A stretch of 7,822 nucleotides of DNA from an uncultured Oscillospiraceae bacterium (GCA_934561725.1 CAKTGW010000036.1:1-7822); one strand, 5' to 3'. Positions 1 to 5,878 are shown, counted from the first letter of the stretch. The notes: generated by a model from the sequence alone, not told the origin. Made by a program: numbers and translations.

Positions 1-441
1 GCCAAGGGCAGCGAATATGACAAGGTCGTGGGGCTGGACAACGGAGCCGATGACTACATCACCAAGCCCTTCGGCATGATGGAGCTGGTCGCCAGAATAA
101 AAACCGCCCTGCGGCGGGTAGGCAGTTCAGGTCAGGCAGACCGCGGCTATGAGCTGGGTGAGCTGCATGTGGATCTCACCGCACATACGGTGAAGGTAAA
201 CGGTCAGCCCGTCACCCTGACACTGAAGGAATTTGAGCTTTTGTGTCTGCTTCTGGAGCGGCGCGGTGCCGTATTCACCCGGGACCAGCTGCTGAATACC
301 ATCTGGGGCTACAGCTTTGACGGCGCCAGCCGGACTGTGGATGTTCACATACGTACCCTGCGGCAAAAGCTGGGCGAAGCCGGCAAATATATCCAGACGG
401 TTCGGGGCGTCGGCTATAAGATCGGGGAGGCGGCGCAATGA
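1..441 (+). CDS. OmpR/PhoB-family response regulator, 3' part (5' end outside window)
   Basis: This is the DNA-binding transcription factor of a two-component system. The reading frame is open from base 1, so the true start and the phospho-acceptor Asp lie upstream. The first ~38 of the 146 visible residues are the end of the receiver domain, with the typical GLDNGADDYITKPF stretch; its conserved Lys is at about visible residue 22. A linker leads to a winged-helix DNA-binding domain: the LTLKEFELLCLLL segment, the RDQLLNTIWG turn, the recognition-helix region RTVDVHIRTLRQKLG, and the closing YIQTVRGVGYKI wing. This domain order defines the OmpR/PhoB family. The stop codon overlaps the start of the histidine kinase gene (ATGA), indicating translational coupling and a cognate pair. 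The kinase type suggests a PhoP/PhoB-like role, but the regulated genes cannot be read from this window. Family assignment is very sure; specific function is not. Confidence 0.96.
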   Translation, partial: AKGSEYDKVVGLDNGADDYITKPFGMMELVARIKTALRRVGSSGQADRGYELGELHVDLTAHTVKVNGQPVTLTLKEFELLCLLLERRGAVFTRDQLLNTIWGYSFDGASRTVDVHIRTLRQKLGEAGKYIQTVRGVGYKIGEAAQ

Positions 442-2099
442 GAAAGCGGATATTCAAAACCATTTTCGCCTCTTCCATTTTTATTCTGCTGCTCTCTCTG
501 GCACTTTTTGTAAGCTTTCTTCACAGCTATTTCGACCGGCAGGTCTTTGAGGAACTGGCCAGCGAAGCCAACTATATTGCCCGCGGACTGGAAGGTCTGG
601 GGCTGGATTATTTTGACGGCCTCACAAGCGAGAACCGTATCACTTATATCAGTGCAGACGGCCAGGTGCTTTTTGACAGCGCAGCCGATTCCTCTGCCAT
701 GGAAAATCATGCCGCCCGCGAGGAGGTTCAGTCCGCTCTGCGTACAGGCTGGGGACAGAGTTCACGCCGCAGCAAAACCCTGTCCGAAAATACTCTGTAT
801 TACGCACTGCGCACCTCTGACGGCAATGTGCTCCGGGTCGCCAGCCGGCAGAGCACGATACTGGCTCTTGGTCTGAGCCTTACCTTGCCCATTCTCTCCA
901 CCGTGGCCGCAGCAGTCATCCTGTGCTCTCTTCTTTCCCGGCGGCTGGCCGGCCGCATCACTGCACCGATCCTCGCTTTGGATCTGGCGCACCCGGAAGA
1001 GTGTGATACCTATGAGGAGCTCTCTCCCCTTCTGGTCCGCCTGCACAAGCAGAACAGCACGATCCGCGCCCAGATGGATGAGCTGCGCCGCAATCAGGCA
1101 GAATTCACTGCCATCACAGAAAACATGTCCGAGGGCTTTCTGCTGATCGACTGCCGGACGAACCTGCTGTCCTATAACACCAGCGCCCTGCGCCTGCTGG
1201 GTGCCTCCACAGCCGTGACCGGACAGAGCGTACTGGCGCTGGAGCGCGGCGAAAGCTTCCGCAAGGTGGTGGATGAAGCCCTCTCCGGCCGTCACAGTGA
1301 GGCTCTGCTCCGTCAGGACGGGCGATGCTATCAGCTCTATGCCAACTGCGTAAAGCGCAGCGATCAGATCGTCGGTGCCGTAGTCGGTATTTTTGATGTG
1401 ACCGACCGGGAAGAAAGAGAAGTGCTGCGCCGTGAATTCACGGCCAATGTTACTCATGAGCTGAAAACGCCTCTGACATCCATTTCCGGCTTTGCCGAGA
1501 TCATGATGAACCGGCTGGTCCCAGCGGAGAACGTCCCCGAATTTGCAGGGGATATCTATAAGGAGGCGCAGCGGCTCATCACGCTGGTGGACGACATTCT
1601 GCATCTGTCAGAACTGGATGAGGACGCCCCTATGCCCCGCGAAGAGATCGACCTGCATGCTCTGTGCCGGGATGTATTGAACCGTCTGGCGCCCGCCGCT
1701 TCGAAAAACGATATTACGCTGGAGCTGACCGGAGATGAGGCCGCAGTATCCGGTTCGCCCCGCGTAGTGGATGAGATCATTTACAACATCTGCGAAAATG
1801 CGATCAAGTACAACCGTCCCCATGGCAGCGTAACGGCCAATATCCGCCGTACAGAGGATGGCGTGCATCTCTCCATTGCCGACACCGGCATAGGCATCTC
1901 TGCCGCAGAGCGTGACCGGGTATTTGAGCGGTTTTACCGCGTGGACAAGAGTCATTCCAAGGAGATCGGCGGAACAGGTTTGGGTCTGAGCATCGTCAAG
2001 CACGGCTGCGCCGCCCAGGGTATCGATCTGACTCTGAACAGTGAGCCCGGACAGGGTACAACGATCACGCTGTTCTGGCCCTGCCGGAATTCCCTGTAG
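438..2099 (+). CDS. PhoR-like membrane sensor histidine kinase
   Basis: This 553-residue kinase should autophosphorylate on His in response to an external or membrane signal and pass the phosphate to the overlapping response regulator. Domains in order: TM1 at ~8-29, an extracytoplasmic region at ~30-140, TM2 at ~141-166, a HAMP-like linker at ~167-215 (RITAPILALDL, then YEELSPLL), a PAS domain at ~222-322 ending in GIFDVTDREE, a HisKA domain with the H-box FTANVTHELKTPLTS (His340), and a HATPase_c domain. The ATPase part shows the N-box NICENAIKYN (Asn454), G1 box DTGIGI (Asp482), F-box residues near 496-499, and G2 box GGTGLGLSIVKH at 511-522. All catalytic boxes are intact and length is normal for TM-sensor-TM-HAMP-PAS kinases such as PhoR. 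The start overlaps the regulator's stop (ATGA). The order regulator-then-kinase and the architecture fit clostridial PhoR-type kinases, but phosphate sensing is only a family-based guess. Confidence 0.95.
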   Translation: MRKRIFKTIFASSIFILLLSLALFVSFLHSYFDRQVFEELASEANYIARGLEGLGLDYFDGLTSENRITYISADGQVLFDSAADSSAMENHAAREEVQSALRTGWGQSSRRSKTLSENTLYYALRTSDGNVLRVASRQSTILALGLSLTLPILSTVAAAVILCSLLSRRLAGRITAPILALDLAHPEECDTYEELSPLLVRLHKQNSTIRAQMDELRRNQAEFTAITENMSEGFLLIDCRTNLLSYNTSALRLLGASTAVTGQSVLALERGESFRKVVDEALSGRHSEALLRQDGRCYQLYANCVKRSDQIVGAVVGIFDVTDREEREVLRREFTANVTHELKTPLTSISGFAEIMMNRLVPAENVPEFAGDIYKEAQRLITLVDDILHLSELDEDAPMPREEIDLHALCRDVLNRLAPAASKNDITLELTGDEAAVSGSPRVVDEIIYNICENAIKYNRPHGSVTANIRRTEDGVHLSIADTGIGISAAERDRVFERFYRVDKSHSKEIGGTGLGLSIVKHGCAAQGIDLTLNSEPGQGTTITLFWPCRNSL

Positions 2100-2136
2100 C
2101 CTATTTTCTCAAAGCATAAGAACAGACACATTTTCT

Positions 2137-2153
2137 GCCGGAGAAGCTCCGGC
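2137..2153 (+). other. Hairpin just after the kinase gene
   Basis: GCCGGAG (2137-2143) pairs perfectly with CTCCGGC (2147-2153) around a 3-base loop, 37 bases after the kinase stop. No T-run follows on the plus strand, so it is not a standard intrinsic terminator; the T-run (2131-2134) lies before it. It may stabilise the 3' end of the two-component mRNA or be a weak terminator. No other terminator is visible before the next promoter at 2166. Confidence 0.35.
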
Positions 2154-2165
2154 CGGGAGCAGCTC

Positions 2166-2194
2166 TTGACAAGTATTCGCATTCATGCTATACT
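2166..2194 (+). promoter_or_regulatory. Strong sigma-A-type promoter of the riboswitch-MATE unit
   Basis: The -35 box TTGACA (2166-2171) is a perfect consensus match. The spacer is 17 bases, and the -10 box is TATACT (2189-2194), preceded by TGC (2186-2188), an extended -10 element. Transcription would start near base 2201, giving a leader of about 115 bases that contains the structured RNA at 2221-2310. A promoter this strong before a terminator-containing leader is typical of riboswitch control, where initiation is constitutive and elongation is regulated. Confidence 0.88.
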
Positions 2195-2220
2195 CTGCCG
2201 GAAATTTAAATAACAGTGCA

Positions 2221-2310
2221 GATGTGTCGCCGCCGGGTGGCCGTTTGCCGAAAAGCGCTTGTATCCGCCCCGTTAGGCCATAGAAGGGACGGTTATACAG
2301 GCGCTTTTTT
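2221..2310 (+). promoter_or_regulatory. Candidate guanidine-IV (mepA-motif) riboswitch in the MATE leader
   Basis: Two hairpins are visible. The first has a small stem, CGG (2234-2236) with CCG (2248-2250), and an 11-base loop containing TGGCC (2238-2242). The second is the terminator hairpin; its upper stem pairs CCG (2265-2267) with CGG (2290-2292) and CCC (2269-2271) with GGG (2286-2288). Its loop contains GGCCA (2276-2280), the exact complement of TGGCC, so a 5-bp loop-loop (kissing) contact can form. An alternative outer stem of hairpin 1 (2222-2230 with 2255-2262, one mismatch and one bulge) uses the same bases as the terminator's 5' arm, so the two are mutually exclusive. Known biology: guanidine-IV riboswitches precede mepA-type MATE genes in Clostridia, combine a hairpin with a terminator hairpin through a loop-loop contact, and act as transcriptional ON switches for guanidine. 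Gene context and fold agree. The class assignment rests on these features and remembered consensus, not on a covariance-model search. Confidence 0.78.
2251..2310 (+). terminator. Intrinsic terminator forming the expression platform of the riboswitch
   Basis: Bases 2251-2264 pair with 2295-2308: four A-T pairs, then GCGC with GCGC, then TTGTAT with ATACAG including one G-U pair. The stem continues through a two-base bulge (2293-2294) into the CCG/CGG and CCC/GGG upper stem, with a 14-base loop. Six Ts (2305-2310) follow the GC-rich part. The U-tract ends only seven bases before the first possible start codon of the MATE gene, so readthrough is required for expression. Confidence 0.88.
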
Positions 2311-2316
2311 ATCTGA

Positions 2317-3633
2317 TTGGAGCGATCGGTCCTGTCCTCTCTTCTTCGACAATTCATCCGTTATGTTCTGCCGAATACGGCCGGCATGCTGGGCCTGTCC
2401 TGTTATATTCTAGCTGACACCTTTTTCGTAGCCCGCGGTCTGGGTGCTGACGGGCTTGCTGCGCTGAATCTGGCTCTGCCCGTATACAATTTGCTGAACG
2501 GTGCCGGACTGATGGCCGCCATGGGCGGCGGCGCACGGTATGCCATTCTCCGCGCGCAAAACGATACGCAGGCCGCCCGCCGCTGCTTCACCCGAACCCT
2601 GCGTCTGGCCGCTGCGTTGGTTCTCCCCTTCTTTCTCGCCGGGCTGTTTTTCATTGAACCTCTCTGCACTCTCCTCGGCGCCCGCGGCCAGATCCACTCT
2701 ATGGCGTGCAGTTATCTGCGCCTGATCCTTTTGTTCTCACCGCTTTTTGTCCTGAACACGGTCCTGTCCGCTTTTGCACGCAACGACGGCGCCCCATCCC
2801 GCGCCATGGCGGCTATGCTCACCGGCAGCGCCGCCAATATTGTCATGGATTATATTTTCATTTTCCCAATGCAGCTTGGCATTGCAGGCGCCGCTGCCGC
2901 TACCTGCGCAGCGCCGCTTCTGGGCATTCTGATCCTCTCCGGGCATATTTTTTCCTGCCGCTGCGGCTTTTCTCCGGCTAAAGCCGCCTTCAAACCCACT
3001 GCTGCGACTGCGATCGCCTCTGCCGGGCTCAGCGCTTTTGTCAACGAAGCTGCCGGCGGACTGGTCATGCTCGCTTTTAATACGGTGATCCTCCGCATTG
3101 CGGGCAGCGGCGGCGTAGCCGCCTACGGAGTCGTGGCCAATCTGGCACAGGTCGTCACGGCCATGCTCACCGGTATTGCACAGGGCGTTCAGCCTCTGGT
3201 CAGCCACGCCTTCGGTTCCGGTGCCCTGCAGGATCTGCGCCGCCTCTGCCGCTGGGGTGAATACACTGCCGTGGCTCTCGCAGCTGCCGTCTGTGCTGCT
3301 GTGCTGCCGCTGGCCGGGCAGATCGCTGCACTATTCGTCGGCCGGCAGGATGAGCTGCTCCTGCTGGCCGCCTGCCGTGGGCTGCGCCTATACTTTCCGG
3401 GCTTTCTTTTCACGGGATACAGCATTCTCACCTCCGCCTGTCTCAGCGCAGTAGGACAAGGGCGCGCCGCCTTTGCCGTTTCCATCTGCCGCGGCGCTCT
3501 GCTGAGCCTTCCCGCACTGCTGATAGGCGCGGCTTTGGGACAGATGACCGGCGTTTGGCTCTCCATGCCCATAGTAGAATTCTTAACATGGATTTTCGCA
3601 TTTTTTCTCCGCAAAAAGGCAGATTTGTGGTAG
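2317..3633 (+). CDS. MATE-family efflux transporter, MepA-like (riboswitch-controlled)
   Basis: This is a 438-residue, very hydrophobic protein, normal for MATE exporters, which move cationic drugs and organic cations out of the cell using a Na+ or H+ gradient. MATE signatures are visible: the TM1 region ILADTFFVARGLGADGLAAL (~31-50), the TM5-6 motif with ARNDGAPSRAMAAM followed by NIVMDYIFIF (~154-183), and the C-terminal-lobe motif AAYGVVANLAQ followed by GIAQGVQPLVS (~268-296). About twelve TM segments are inferred. It lies directly behind the candidate guanidine-IV riboswitch, so guanidinium or a guanidinium-bearing compound is a likely inducer and possible substrate. The start is unclear. 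The frame opens just after a TGA at 2314, and the only standard start before Met24 (2386) is TTG at 2317, which has no ribosome binding site. GGAG at 2319-2322 would suit CTG at 2332. Starting at Met24 would cut into TM1. Confidence 0.93.
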   Translation: MERSVLSSLLRQFIRYVLPNTAGMLGLSCYILADTFFVARGLGADGLAALNLALPVYNLLNGAGLMAAMGGGARYAILRAQNDTQAARRCFTRTLRLAAALVLPFFLAGLFFIEPLCTLLGARGQIHSMACSYLRLILLFSPLFVLNTVLSAFARNDGAPSRAMAAMLTGSAANIVMDYIFIFPMQLGIAGAAAATCAAPLLGILILSGHIFSCRCGFSPAKAAFKPTAATAIASAGLSAFVNEAAGGLVMLAFNTVILRIAGSGGVAAYGVVANLAQVVTAMLTGIAQGVQPLVSHAFGSGALQDLRRLCRWGEYTAVALAAAVCAAVLPLAGQIAALFVGRQDELLLLAACRGLRLYFPGFLFTGYSILTSACLSAVGQGRAAFAVSICRGALLSLPALLIGAALGQMTGVWLSMPIVEFLTWIFAFFLRKKADLW

Positions 3634-3636
3634 AAT
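3628..3636 (+). promoter_or_regulatory. Possible extended -10 promoter for the nitroreductase gene
   Basis: TGG (3628-3630) followed by TAGAAT (3631-3636) makes a good extended -10 element; its TAG is also the stop codon of the MATE gene. The best -35 at 17-base spacing (3608-3613, TCCGCA) is poor. Transcription would start near 3642, about 36 bases before the nitroreductase start. The gene may therefore have its own weak promoter as well as readthrough from the riboswitch unit. Confidence 0.4.
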
Positions 3637-3660
3637 AGCCATAGATCTCAGACTTTTAAC

Positions 3661-3666
3661 AAGGAG
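3661..3666 (+). promoter_or_regulatory. Ribosome binding site that fixes the nitroreductase start
   Basis: AAGGAG lies 11 bases before ATG at 3678. An in-frame GTG at 3666 overlaps this site and would leave no usable ribosome binding site, so ATG 3678 is preferred. Confidence 0.8.
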
Positions 3667-3677
3667 TGATTTTAATA

Positions 3678-4220
3678 ATGGAAACTCTGGACTGCATCCG
3701 CACACGCCGCAGCGTGCGTAAATACACCAGTCAGCCGATCCCCCGGGAGACCATGGAGCAGATCCTGTCGGCAGCATCCTGGGCACCCTCCTGGAAAAAC
3801 AGCCAGACCGTCCGTTATACGGTCGTAGAGGACGAAGCACTTCTGGATGATATTGCCGGCACCGCCGTTATGGATTTTGCCTTCAACGCCAAGACTATCC
3901 GCCGCTGTGCTGCACTGGTCGTGCTCAGCGCCGTGACCGGTATCTGCGGCTATGAGAAGGACGGCAGCTTCAGTACCGACAAGGGCGACAGCTGGGAGAT
4001 GTTTGACGCGGGTATTGCCGCACAGACCTTCTGCCTGGCCGCCCATGATTTGGGTGTTGGGAGCGTAATCCTGGGCATCTTTGACGCGCAGAAAATTGCC
4101 GATTTGATCGGGCTGCCGGAGGGACAGCGCGTTACTGCGCTGATCGCCTTGGGCTATCCGGAAAAGGACGGCTCAGCCCCGCCGCGTAAAAGCATTGAAG
4201 AGCTGTCCCGCTATATCTGA
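3678..4220 (+). CDS. Nitroreductase-family FMN-dependent oxidoreductase
   Basis: This 180-residue cytoplasmic protein belongs to the nitroreductase fold, whose members are FMN-binding dimers that use NAD(P)H to reduce nitro compounds, quinones or other substrates. The N-terminal IRTRRSVRKY (~7-16) is the usual FMN-phosphate contact region. SAASWAPSWKNSQTVRY (~31-47) is the second FMN segment, and the GIAAQTFCLAAHDLGVGSVILG stretch (~122-143) plus ALIALGYPEK (~154-163) complete the typical pattern. Length fits the short (~170-190 residue) clostridial group. In the usual WAPSGGNSQPW-type motif the two Gly positions read Trp-Lys here, a divergence that may alter the pocket. It begins 44 bases after the MATE stop on the same strand, so it may be co-transcribed with the riboswitch-controlled gene, although a weak promoter precedes it. 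The physiological substrate is unknown. The family call is secure. Confidence 0.93.
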   Translation: METLDCIRTRRSVRKYTSQPIPRETMEQILSAASWAPSWKNSQTVRYTVVEDEALLDDIAGTAVMDFAFNAKTIRRCAALVVLSAVTGICGYEKDGSFSTDKGDSWEMFDAGIAAQTFCLAAHDLGVGSVILGIFDAQKIADLIGLPEGQRVTALIALGYPEKDGSAPPRKSIEELSRYI

Positions 4221-4235
4221 ATCTTTTGATACATC

Positions 4236-4271
4236 AAAAAAACCTCTCCGGTTCGTTGGACCGGAGAGGTT
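4236..4271. terminator. Terminator hairpin between convergent genes
   Basis: AACCTCTCCGG (4241-4251) pairs perfectly with CCGGAGAGGTT (4261-4271). The stem can extend by three pairs (one wobble) to a GTT loop, about 14 bp in all. On the minus strand it is followed by seven Us (A-run 4236-4242), making it an excellent terminator for the minus-strand MATE gene ending at 4287. On the plus strand only TTGTCGGTTTT follows, so it is probably weaker for the nitroreductase transcript. Confidence 0.9.
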
Positions 4272-4286
4272 GTCGGTTTTCGGGGA

Positions 4287-5636
4287 TCAATTTGTCTGCG
4301 GCCGGCCGTACATCCGCTTCAGCCTGCGGCAGCAGTGAAAATAAGCCGGGACAAGGAACAGATCTGCCAAGATCCACGCCGCCGGAGAGGCAAAGCAGGC
4401 CGCCGCAAAGCCAAACCACGGCACAAGAAACGCCACGGCACTGCGCCCGACCATCTCCAGCACGCCTGCGCAGGTGGCCAGAGGCGAAAAGCCCATTCCC
4501 TGAATCATGAAACGAAAGATATTCACCAGTGCCAGAGGGAAATAAAAGCTGACCAGCGTGGTCAGATAGCGCACCGCCAGAGGGGCCAAAGATGCGCTGG
4601 GCGCGTCCAGAAACAGCATGACCAGACCGTTTCCCGCCGTCAGCACAATGGCCAGTGCAACGCCGGAATAGATCAGTCCCAGCAGCGTACACGCTTTGAT
4701 CCCCTCATTCAGGCGGTTCAGCTTGCCTGCGCCCACGTTCTGCCCGCCATAGGTAGCCATTGTACTGCCCATAGCATCAAAGGGACAGCAGATAAACATG
4801 CTCACCTTGTTTGCCGCAGTGGCTGCTGTGATATAGCTGGTACCCAGCACATTCACGGCCGTCTGGATCACTATGCTGCCAATAGCCGTAATGGAATACT
4901 GCAGGCCCATGGGCAGGCCCAGTCCGCAGAGCTTACCGATCTTTTTCCAGTCCCACACCCAGTCCTCACGCTCAAAATGCAGGATCTCAAAGCCGCGGCA
5001 AACCTTCCAGAGACAGCCCAGCCCCGCGATCAGCTGGGACAGGACCGTGGCAAAAGCCGCACCGAAAACGCCCAGGCCAAAATTGATGATAAACACCAGA
5101 TCCAGCACCACATTGATCACAGAAGCTGCCACCAGCCAGATGACCGGCGTCCGGCTGTCTCCAAGAGCGCGCAGGATGCCTGCCGTCATATTATAAAGCA
5201 TATATCCGGTCAGTCCCGCATAGATCGTGGCAATGTAAGTAAACGCCTGGTCGAATATTTCCTCCGGTGTCTGCATCAGATGCAGGACCCATCCGCAGGT
5301 AAGCAGCGTCACCGCCGTAAACAGCACGTCAAAAAATACGGTGCAGCGCATGCTGCCGATCACATACTGGCGCATGGCTCTGTAGTCCCCCGCGCCGAAG
5401 CGCTGCGCGACCGGAATGGAAAAGCCGCTGCAAATGCCAATACAGCAGCCCACTACCAGAAAATTGATGGCTCCGGTGCTGCCCACGGCAGCCAGTGCCG
5501 CGCCGCCCAGGGTCTTTCCCACAATAGCCGTATCCACTACATTATACAACTGCTGAAACAGCATACCCAACAGGATCGGGATCCCGAATTGCAGGATCAG
5601 CTTCATCGGCTGTCCCCGGGTCAAATCACGGGTCAT
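4287..5636 (-). CDS. MATE-family efflux transporter (second, NorM/DinF-like)
   Basis: This 449-residue polytopic membrane protein is a multidrug/organic-cation exporter of the MATE superfamily. The N-terminal region FGIPILLGMLFQQLYNVVDT with AIVGKTLGGAALAAVGSTG (~17-55) is the classic TM1-TM2 pattern. RALGDSRTP (~156-164), then VINVVLDLVFII (~173-184), is the TM5-6 signature, and AATAANKVSMF with GSTMATYGGQNVGAGK (~251-285) is the C-lobe equivalent. Twelve TM segments are expected. An in-frame ATG at 5699 is rejected as the start because it lies upstream of the probable -10 box. ATG 5636 follows a strong AGGAGG six bases away and begins with MTRDLTRGQPMK, usual for this group. The gene is monocistronic, with its own promoter and terminator. 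It is clearly a different subfamily from the MATE at 2317, so the pair is not a recent tandem duplication. Substrate unknown. Confidence 0.95.
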   Translation of the reverse strand: MTRDLTRGQPMKLILQFGIPILLGMLFQQLYNVVDTAIVGKTLGGAALAAVGSTGAINFLVVGCCIGICSGFSIPVAQRFGAGDYRAMRQYVIGSMRCTVFFDVLFTAVTLLTCGWVLHLMQTPEEIFDQAFTYIATIYAGLTGYMLYNMTAGILRALGDSRTPVIWLVAASVINVVLDLVFIINFGLGVFGAAFATVLSQLIAGLGCLWKVCRGFEILHFEREDWVWDWKKIGKLCGLGLPMGLQYSITAIGSIVIQTAVNVLGTSYITAATAANKVSMFICCPFDAMGSTMATYGGQNVGAGKLNRLNEGIKACTLLGLIYSGVALAIVLTAGNGLVMLFLDAPSASLAPLAVRYLTTLVSFYFPLALVNIFRFMIQGMGFSPLATCAGVLEMVGRSAVAFLVPWFGFAAACFASPAAWILADLFLVPAYFHCCRRLKRMYGRPQTN

Positions 5637-5642
5637 CGTTGT

Positions 5643-5648
5643 CCTCCT
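5643..5648 (-). promoter_or_regulatory. Ribosome binding site that fixes the second MATE start
   Basis: On the minus strand this reads AGGAGG, a full anti-16S match, with six bases before ATG 5636. It decides against the in-frame ATG at 5699. Confidence 0.9.
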
Positions 5649-5678
5649 CACAATCTGTTCTAAATATCTGAGCTTGTT

Positions 5679-5706
5679 ATTATACAGCATCCCCCGCAAA
5701 ATGCAA
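5679..5706 (-). promoter_or_regulatory. Promoter of the second MATE gene
   Basis: The minus strand reads TATAAT at 5684-5679, a perfect -10 box. TTGCAT (5706-5701), 16 bases upstream, is a half-matching -35. Transcription would start near 5672, giving a leader of about 36 bases with no room for a riboswitch. The AT-rich tract beginning just upstream could act as an UP element or carry operators. Confidence 0.65.
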
Positions 5707-5755
5707 GAGTGTTTTGTGCAATTCTTTTATTTTATATCAATAATTTTGTATAAAC

Positions 5756-5765
5756 AAACTAGTTT
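5756..5765. repeat. Perfect 10-base palindrome, possible operator
   Basis: AAACTAGTTT is its own reverse complement. It sits in a longer imperfect dyad bounded by TATA on both sides (about 5749-5773), the size of many TetR- or MarR-type operators. It lies some 70 bases upstream of the second MATE -10 box. No regulator gene is in the window, so an operator role is conjecture. Confidence 0.4.
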
Positions 5766-5772
5766 ATTGTAT

Positions 5773-5810
5773 ATTATGTAATCTTTTAACGCTAAAAATA
5801 ATTACATAAT
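5773..5810. repeat. Inverted repeat / AT-rich hairpin
   Basis: ATTATGTAAT (5773-5782) and ATTACATAAT (5801-5810) are perfect inverted copies. Inside them, TTTTA (5784-5788) and TAAAA (5793-5797) also pair around an ACGC loop, giving up to 15 pairs with a small asymmetric interior loop. The lack of GC pairs and of a flanking T-run argues against a terminator; a protein-binding dyad is more likely. Confidence 0.5.
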
Positions 5811-5835
5811 TAATATTATTGTAAACTATATCTTC

Positions 5836-5867
5836 AAAAAAGGACGCCTTTTCAGGCGTCCTTTTTT
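5836..5867. terminator. Bidirectional intrinsic terminator after the CDF gene
   Basis: GGACGCC (5842-5848) pairs with GGCGTCC (5855-5861), extended by a T-A pair to a TTTC loop. Six As precede and six Ts follow the stem, so both strands show a GC hairpin with a U-tract. It ends the minus-strand CDF transcript, whose stop codon is at 5879, and would also block plus-strand transcription toward the CDF gene. Confidence 0.94.
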
Positions 5868-5878
5868 ATCTGCTGTCC

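Larger units (their letters stand above)
5700..5835. other. AT-rich palindromic island between MATE and CDF genes
   Basis: This stretch is strikingly AT-rich compared with the GC-rich coding sequence around it. It contains no plausible reading frame. It holds several dyads, including a 10-base palindrome at 5756-5765, a long hairpin at 5773-5810 and TAATATTA at 5811-5818. It lies just upstream of the second MATE promoter and downstream of the CDF gene's terminator. It could be a regulatory region, such as UP element, repressor or activator sites, or the remnant of an old insertion; the sequence alone does not decide. Confidence 0.55.

Noticed and set aside
762..1604. Minus-strand open frame (280 codons) inside the histidine kinase
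   Set aside because: It is opposite a kinase whose catalytic boxes are all intact, with no promoter or ribosome site and no recognisable family.
2216..2413. 65-codon plus-strand frame through the riboswitch
   Set aside because: Its Arg/Cys-rich product has no family resemblance, and RNA structure explains the sequence better. A regulatory leader peptide was considered, but no ribosome site is visible.
3666..3677. GTG start four codons upstream for the nitroreductase
   Set aside because: It overlaps its own AAGGAG site; ATG 3678 has proper spacing and gives the usual N-terminus.
4335..5663. Long plus-strand open frame (442 codons) over the second MATE gene
   Set aside because: The product is a hydrophilic Gln/His/Arg-rich string with no domain, antisense to an intact MATE gene with promoter, ribosome site and terminator.
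5637..5699. 21-residue N-terminal extension of the second MATE (ATG at 5699)
   Set aside because: The extension covers the probable -10 box and the AGGAGG site that serves ATG 5636, and family members start at about MTRDLTRG.
5773..5820. AT-rich repeats as a CRISPR fragment, origin or insertion-sequence end
   Set aside because: There is one inverted pair only, no regularly spaced direct repeats, no iterons or DnaA-box cluster, and no transposase nearby.
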